This document shows, piece after piece, positions 58,950-64,000 of a DNA stretch of 64,000 nucleotides. A program made the translations under genes and the position numbers. Every line of letters begins with the position of its first letter. Positions within the stretch are counted from its first letter, which is position 1. The DNA is from Azadirachta indica (lineage: Eukaryota > Streptophyta > Magnoliopsida > Sapindales > Meliaceae): assembly GCA_022749755.1 (NCBI GenBank), contig CM040453.1, forward strand, positions 11,231,368 to 11,295,367, read 5' to 3'. The notes under the pieces are model-generated. The model had not been told where the DNA came from and searched no databases. It worked only from the letters and a program-made list of their open reading frames with translations.

Positions 58950-59100
58950 TACAATCCAATTTTATGCTTCTTTTTCGGGGGTCCCCTTTCATGAGTTCAC
59001 CGCTTTCTTTCTGAGCCATAACTTCTGTCTCTCCTTCGCTGCCTGTGAGTGTGATGGCGTTAGATTAGCGAAAAGTCTCGAATTTCGCTGCTAATTGAAG
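58950..59100 (+). other. Non-coding exon 1 of the YCF20-like gene, with short uORF
   Basis: Ends at donor TTGAAG|GTCAGT (GT at 59101), conserved in the two truncated copies. A TATA-like 'tttatatatcc' lies at about 58919-58929. The exon contains ATGGCGTTAGATTAG, a four-codon upstream ORF; in truncated copy 2 the same place has ATGGCATTACATTAG. The transcription start is estimated. Confidence 0.5.
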
Positions 59101-60844
59101 GTCAGTGTTTCCAAGTTCTTCATTTTTGTCCTCATTTCGTTATATTTGTGAAGTAATAGAAAAGAGGAAGAGAGGAATATTGAAGTCGAATCAGAATGTA
59201 ATTCTCTTCATGCATAATTTCCAACTCATTTTTTCATTTTTTTTTCTCTTTTAAGACTCGTAAACGAAGATTTCGTGACTTGGGTATGGAGATTTTACAT
59301 GAAAGTGTCCAGATTTTTTCTTTGTTTTCTTTCTATAATCTATTTTTGCTGAAGTTGTGGAACTCGCTCTTCTACGGTTCAATTTTCATTTTTTCTGTTT
59401 ATAGTTTGAGCTTTATTTTGCTTTTGATTTTATGTTCCTCTGTTTTTGCTATCTGGGTTCCTGATAATAATTTATGTTGTTTTCAAAATTATTTTCTTGA
59501 ATTTTGGTTTCATGTTGTAGTTGCATCTACAGTTTCATGTTTTGCCATAAGTATATACATTTTGCTTCTAAAAATTAAGTGATAATTGTACATGGTGTGT
59601 GAAAATCATAATTGGTTTTTGTTGGAAAGCTATACAGCATATAAAAATATTAACAAAATTGCTTAAATGAACTCTAGTTAAAGGAATAGTAAGGCATTTC
59701 AGAATGTGGAGCGTTCAATTCCCAAGCATAACCCAAGATTTTTTATGGGAAATTTTATCCTGGTGCTTCATCTCTAACGCTTCAGTTCATATTAGTCCAT
59801 TGTTTAGTTTTATAAAGACTTTATTATGTAAACTTTTGGGTGAAATCTGCTGTGAATGAACAACCATTTTGGACGTAAACCTTCAGTATGTAAACATGTG
59901 TTCCAGGATTATGCATGCTTTTGGTGTTCTAGTAAATGTGCATATCCATCTAATTATGCGAAATGCTGAGCTTCTCAACATTGGCAACTGAAGTTTCTCA
60001 AAGGCTTGAATATAACGGTAGCCTAATTTGTTTCCCTTTGTGTTCATTCTAGTGGTGGCATGTAACAATGGTGCAGTGATTTGGTAACCATATTTTGGGG
60101 CCACTTTTAAAGCTTCTAGTTGCCCAACCTTTTGTGTCATTCCAAGTAGGAAGTCCAGCAGTTGTTGATTTGTGTGTTCTGTTTTTATAATTGGCCAACG
60201 CCATGATCTAAGTTATGATACCAATTGAGAATTTGCTGGAGACTTTGATACCACCTGATTAAAGCATATGTTATGGCAAAATTGACCTTATTTTTAGAGA
60301 TAACTCTCTAGCTATTTCTCTTTTAGTTTGGAAAAAAGCATAAATTATGTTTAAAATTATTATATCTAAAACTTGTTTTTATTGATCCAAGTAAAGCCAA
60401 CATACCACAACCATTTACATTCTAGGTTTGGTTGATCTTTTAGATAGCAGGGTGAAAAAATTTTGAACTTTTCACTGCTTTCTGATATTGATTTCATTTC
60501 ACTTGTAGCTCCTGAACATCATCCAAATTGTTCAGCATCACATTAAGTTTCAATGACTCACTAATTCTGCGGTACTCAGCACTAATTTGTTTGAGAATTT
60601 TGGTGTTTGCCACTGACGGTTTGATGAATGTCCGGACACTCTAAATTTAGACAGATTTTGTAATTAGCATGAGTTTCACTAAAGATAGCCTGGTAATCTG
60701 AAGAAGAATTGAGGTTTAAGCATAGGCATATTGAAGATTTGTACACTAAAAATACTGTATATAATTTTCTAGTTTGATCTTACATTATTATTAGTTATTA
60801 TTATGAACTGACTGACTTCCACCTCATTACCTTGGTTTCTTAAG
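59101..60844 (+). other. Intron 1 of the YCF20-like gene
   Basis: 1.7 kb, T-rich, and colinear with 21930-23655 of truncated copy 1. The ORFs at 59280-59582 and 59883-60140 (minus) lie in it and are not conserved as ORFs between the copies. The acceptor is probably TTCTTAAG| at 60841-60844. Confidence 0.55.
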
Positions 60845-60862
60845 TTTATACACTTGTGATTG

Positions 60863-62507
60863 ATGGCCTGTCAAATGGGAGCATTGCTGCTTCAGTCAAG
60901 TTTATCAATATTGGAGAGTGACATCTTGGAAAGTTCTTGTATAAGGCTTCCAACTTGTGCTTACCAGAAGTGGAAAAGTGAACCTAGTACAAGCGGGCAG
61001 AGTTCAAAGATTGGATCAAAGTCTGTTTCTTTTCTTAGAAAGAGGTAATTTCAAATTATTTTTCCAACATTTTTAGGTCTAAGGCCTTCTGATTTCATGT
61101 GAACAATCACAAGTTAATCTTCTAGAGACAAACTTCAAACACCAGTATATGATTTGAGCTATCCAAACATGTTGCTTTGTAACTCATTGATGAGGAGGAA
61201 ATAAAATGATGGGTGTGTGCGCGGGGGGGCGGGCGTGCATGTGTGGGTGCACGGGCGGGCTGGCGCGTGCGCGCACGTGTGTGTGTGTGTGATTTCTACT
61301 TTCTATGTGGCAAAAGCATCCTTATTTTAATACCCTTGATTATTCATACAACTTCCAATTTATTGTGGATACTGATTCTTATTCCTTTTTATGGTAATGT
61401 GTATTCCTCTTGATAGATAAACAATATATATCACTAGGGGCTGTAAATCTGATCTTGAACATTTATCTAAAACTCATTTGTGGATTTTTTAAACGTTGTC
61501 ATTTTCTTTCTCAAACAACTCCGATCTTCAATTATCATTGTGTAGGATAATCTGTGAATTTGGAATTTGATGTTGTATTACATGGTGTTCTTTTGCTTAC
61601 TGGTGATATCAGATGATTAAAAGTTTATTTGAAATAAAGATCATTTAAAATCACTTAGACAATTATTTCAATCAGCTTCAAAGTATCCTTGGGCTTTCAC
61701 AAGTCCACTTGATTGCTTGTCAGTTCATTTCATGACCTATTTTTTGATCCCATTGTGATCTTTTGCATCAATTATCAGATAATGCTGCAAATTTTTAAAT
61801 TTCAGTACAAGTCAGAAGTACATACTATGCAATACACACAAGAGAATTATTTTATAATTTTGATTGGTGAGATTATTTTATATGCTATTGTGGTAATTTG
61901 CTAGGGGTTCCTATAGTTTTTTTACCATCATAAGATGGAAGTTACTGACTCTACATTCATGTGACATTGAAATTTCTTGATATCTTGAATTTTTATATAT
62001 TTGCTTGTTGATGACGACAATCCTTTTCAAACTTGTCATTTGCTTTCTTTCTGCCAAAGTAGTTTTCGGACAAGAAGACACAGGTGGAAAATAGCATTGG
62101 CCTTGGACACAGGTGGGATATCAGGAAATGGTGGACAAGAAAACCTCAACAATAACAGCCCTGATCTTGGTGGTACTAGATTGGGTAGGATTGTGAGTGC
62201 AGGTGGTAGACAGTTGCTAGAGAAGCTGAACACAGCAAGAAAGAACTTTCCCATGAAAATATTTCTGCTTCTATTGGGTTTCTACACGGCAAATGCTCTC
62301 GCTACCATCCTTGGGCAGACTGGTGATTGGGATGTACTAGTCGCTGGAGTCGTGGTTGCTGCCATTGAGGGTATAGGTATGCTTATGTACAGAAAACCTT
62401 CTTCCCTGTCAACCGGGAGGTTGCAGTCGTTTGTGGTAATGATGAACTATTGGAAAGCCGGTGTGTGCTTAGGCCTCTTTGTTGATGCTTTTAAATTAGG
62501 AAGTTAA
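60863..62507 (+). CDS. YCF20-like: YCF20-like chloroplast membrane protein
   Basis: Two coding exons: 60863-61044 and 62063-62507 (stop TAA 62505-62507), together 627 bases, 208 residues. The first exon encodes a Ser- and Arg-rich leader without conserved motifs (MACQMGALLL..FLRKR), as expected for a chloroplast transit peptide. The second carries the conserved core GQENLNNNSPDLGGTRLGRI and FPMKIFLLLLGFYTANALA, then VVVAAIEGIGMLMYRK and NYWKAGVCLGLFVDAFKLG, with two or three hydrophobic segments. This matches the nuclear YCF20-like family (DUF565), homologous to cyanobacterial and algal ycf20. Arabidopsis members NPQ6 and NPQ7 affect thermal dissipation of excess light. The start is the first ATG after the intron-1 acceptor. 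No lesion was found; it is the only intact gene in the window. Confidence 0.88.
61206..61292. repeat. GC/GT-rich alternating tract in YCF20 intron 2
   Basis: A run of GTGTGCGCGGGG, CGGGCGTGCATG, GCGCGTGCGCGCACG and (GT)n in an otherwise AT-rich region. Most of it alternates purine and pyrimidine. The ORF that spans it is a composition artefact. Confidence 0.8.
61293..62062 (+). other. Rest of intron 2 of the YCF20-like gene
   Basis: Unremarkable T-rich intron sequence ending at the tandem acceptor GCCAAAG TAG|TTTTCGG (AG at 62058-62059 and 62061-62062). The ORF at 61713-61904 has no recognisable feature. Confidence 0.55.
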
Positions 62508-63095
62508 TCGGCATAGGTATCGCATAAGCGGGGGTTCGGATTCTTTGCTTTCTACGCTAATAATGTCTCTGCTGTCGCAGCCTAATTTGATTCAAACTTG
62601 GTGCAATGATATTTCTCAAGTAATATTGCCCAGTATTCATCTTATGCAGTTGCACTGAGATCTTTCTCTCCAGATTCCGACCAATTATCGAGAGTCTTCT
62701 AGATGCAATGAAATGGCAGAATTCTTTCATCATCTTGTTTTCTAGAGATGATATTTTCTGACTCTGTAGAAGAAGTTGCAATAAGTAATACCATAGCAGT
62801 TTAGATGCTTGTAATTGCAATCCAAATGTAGAATTGGAAGTAATCAACTTCCGGTGTACACAGTCACTGTGGATTTTATTTTTTATTTTTTAATTTTATG
62901 AAATTCCCTTCTTTCTTTTTATTACAGTTGAAAAGTTCCAACATAAATCAGGCACTGCAATCCGGTGAAGGATCTTTGGCCCCTGCAGAAAAGTTCATAT
63001 TTGACAAAAGGGAAAAACATGTAAAAATGATCTCTTCTGGCCAGATGCCTGCCTGCGAATATTTAGCAGTTACTTTGTTATCATTCACTTTGAAA
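62508..63095 (+). other. 3' UTR and downstream region of the YCF20-like gene
   Basis: Probably transcribed 3' sequence at least to about 62850. A pyrimidine tract with 'ttttattacag' at about 62918-62930 could be a splice acceptor of an alternative 3' UTR exon, but I cannot confirm it. The ORF at 62898-63122 begins in that tract and runs into a transposon, so it is not called a gene. Confidence 0.4.
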
Positions 63096-63287
63096 TTAGA
63101 GGTGTCAAACGGGTCGACCTAATACAATATGAGCCATTACATTGGCTCACACTTGACTTGAAATGAAATGGGATATGAAACTAACGGGTCGAAACCAGTA
63201 TGACACAAGCCATTGTATTGGCACATAGTCTAAAAACAAAATGAAATTATACTAACTGAGCCAACACGACACGTTCGACATCTCTAA
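63096..63287. mobile_element. Small TIR element (MITE, hAT-like ends)
   Basis: The left end TTAGAGGTGTCAAACGGGTC and the right end, read inward, TTAGAGATGTCGAACGTGTC form about 20-bp terminal inverted repeats around a 192-bp segment with no ORF. The TTAGAGGTGTCAA type of end resembles hAT-type MITEs. A clean 8-bp target duplication was not found, so the class is tentative. Confidence 0.7.
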
Positions 63288-63642
63288 TTTAGAGGTTTTA
63301 TACCTCAGGTGAAGAAAGAAAGATTCAGAAATCACATCTATCATAATTTATTAAGTATTCAGCCAAATGTAATCCCCGAAATTCTTTCAAAATCACTTTG
63401 TTTACAACACCCGCATCTGTTTCATACAGAAGACATAAATATATGCATTGATTAAGAATAACATAACTTGCAATGTAGTCAGCTACCTAGTAAGGTTAGA
63501 AACAGAAGCGAGGTGGCACTATTGAAGAACACTGTACTATAATCTATGCCTTTCTCTTTTCCATCACCACAATAGCTGCTCTGTACACCAATTTCGCATA
63601 CTATGATCGGTGATGAAGAACCAAAGGAGCCAAGCCTGAAAA
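63288..63642 (-). other. Probable 3' UTR of the minus-strand gene
   Basis: Moderate-complexity sequence between the MITE and the stop codon of the minus-strand exon at 63643. No ORF was found. It is taken as 3' UTR because of position only. Confidence 0.35.
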
Positions 63643-64000
63643 TCATCCACCTAGCATTTCTGATGCAGCAAGTGGTATCAGGCTATAGTCTTCGTCCTCA
63701 AGTTTATCAAATGTACAAACACCTTGCATAACGGCTAAGCACCTGAGAAATGCAACAGAAAATCCGAACATAAATACCTGTCGGAGTTGATATTTAACTT
63801 CATAGATCAAATATCCATGAAAATGATATAAGGAGAAATTTTATGAATTTGCATTACAATGTTGAAACTATCTGGGATCCTAATGGGTTTTCCCTTCAGA
63901 TTCAATCTTATTTACACTGTCTACTATATACTGGATCTTTTTTGAGAGGTCCTGTGTGTGCTCCTCAATGTGATTAAGTAGAAGATCAAGACATCTCCGG
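63643..64000 (-). CDS. 3' end of an unidentified minus-strand gene (partial)
   Basis: On the minus strand an acceptor TTTCTCAG|GTGCTT lies after 63743. The last exon 63742-63643 reads AVMQGVCTFDKLEDEDYS, then LIPLAASEMLGG and stop TGA (63645-63643). An upstream exon (64000 to about 63932) reads RRCLDLLLNHIEEHTQDLSK, probably ending at AAGATCCA|GTATAT, which gives the phase needed by the last exon. The helical, charged upstream exon looks like coiled-coil sequence. I do not recognise the family. The exon link is inference, and the gene continues beyond the window. Confidence 0.5.

Noticed and set aside
61213..61413. Plus-strand ORF over the GC-rich tract
   Set aside because: Composition artefact within YCF20 intron 2; no domain and no counterpart in the truncated copy.
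1..64000. CRISPR arrays, prophage, bacterial operons, rRNA genes
   Set aside because: No evenly spaced identical repeats, no dense ORFs and no rRNA-like sequence; the whole window reads as plant nuclear DNA.

Overview
The window is plant nuclear DNA from a dicot. It is very AT-rich, has short exons with GT-AG introns, carries many LTR, TRIM, MULE, hAT and LINE relics, and encodes a chloroplast YCF20-like protein. The gene style fits a woody eudicot such as a Sapindales/Citrus relative, but that placement is a guess. There is no bacterial, phage or CRISPR content.

The backbone is a tandem array, all on the plus strand, of ankyrin-repeat plus PGG-domain membrane protein genes (ITN1/ACD6-like). 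Unit 1 has coding exons between 10.1 and 19.85 kb, unit 2 between 31.5 and 35.9 kb, unit 3 between 41.0 and 46.1 kb, and unit 4 between 50.7 and 57.55 kb. The first ~345 bases match the 3' flank of these units, so another copy probably ends just left of the window. Each unit has a 5' UTR exon, one or more short N-terminal exons, a ~480-base ankyrin exon, a ~150-207-base exon, a ~430-440-base ankyrin exon and a ~570-base PGG/transmembrane exon. As given, each unit has a different lesion. Unit 1 has a nonsense codon, unit 2 has two 1-base insertions in T runs, unit 3 has a single 1-base deletion, and unit 4 has no start codon, a nonsense codon and a 4-base deletion. Apart from these lesions the exons and splice sites are well preserved, which fits recent birth-and-death evolution. 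For the homopolymer lesions, assembly error is also possible.

The right end (58.9-62.9 kb) holds the one clearly intact gene, a YCF20-like chloroplast membrane protein. Its 5' end (non-coding exon 1, and in one case exon 2) is also found downstream of units 1 and 3. The amplified block therefore extended from the ankyrin gene into the start of YCF20. Within units, the promoter/5' UTR exon and the short N-terminal exon were amplified again on a smaller scale. A partial minus-strand gene enters from the right edge.

Mobile DNA is dense between these parts. I found a pair of ~2.1 kb direct repeats with a third inverted fragment (0.3-6.6 kb), a copia-like solo LTR (6645-7510), a hAT-type MITE with 8-bp target duplication (10585-11136) and a 295-bp TRIM with both LTRs, PBS and 5-bp target duplication (24451-24745). 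There is also a non-autonomous MULE with 9-bp target duplication carrying a ~400-base polypurine tract (25784-26674), a gypsy Tat/Athila-like LTR/leader piece (36.2-38.2 kb) and a second solo LTR (46404-46789). The last group is a LINE RNase H fragment (52.9-53.64 kb), an 859-base fold-back element inside an intron of unit 4 (55498-56356) and a small TIR element (63096-63287). All coordinates come from reading the sequence and comparing the units with each other; no database search was possible.
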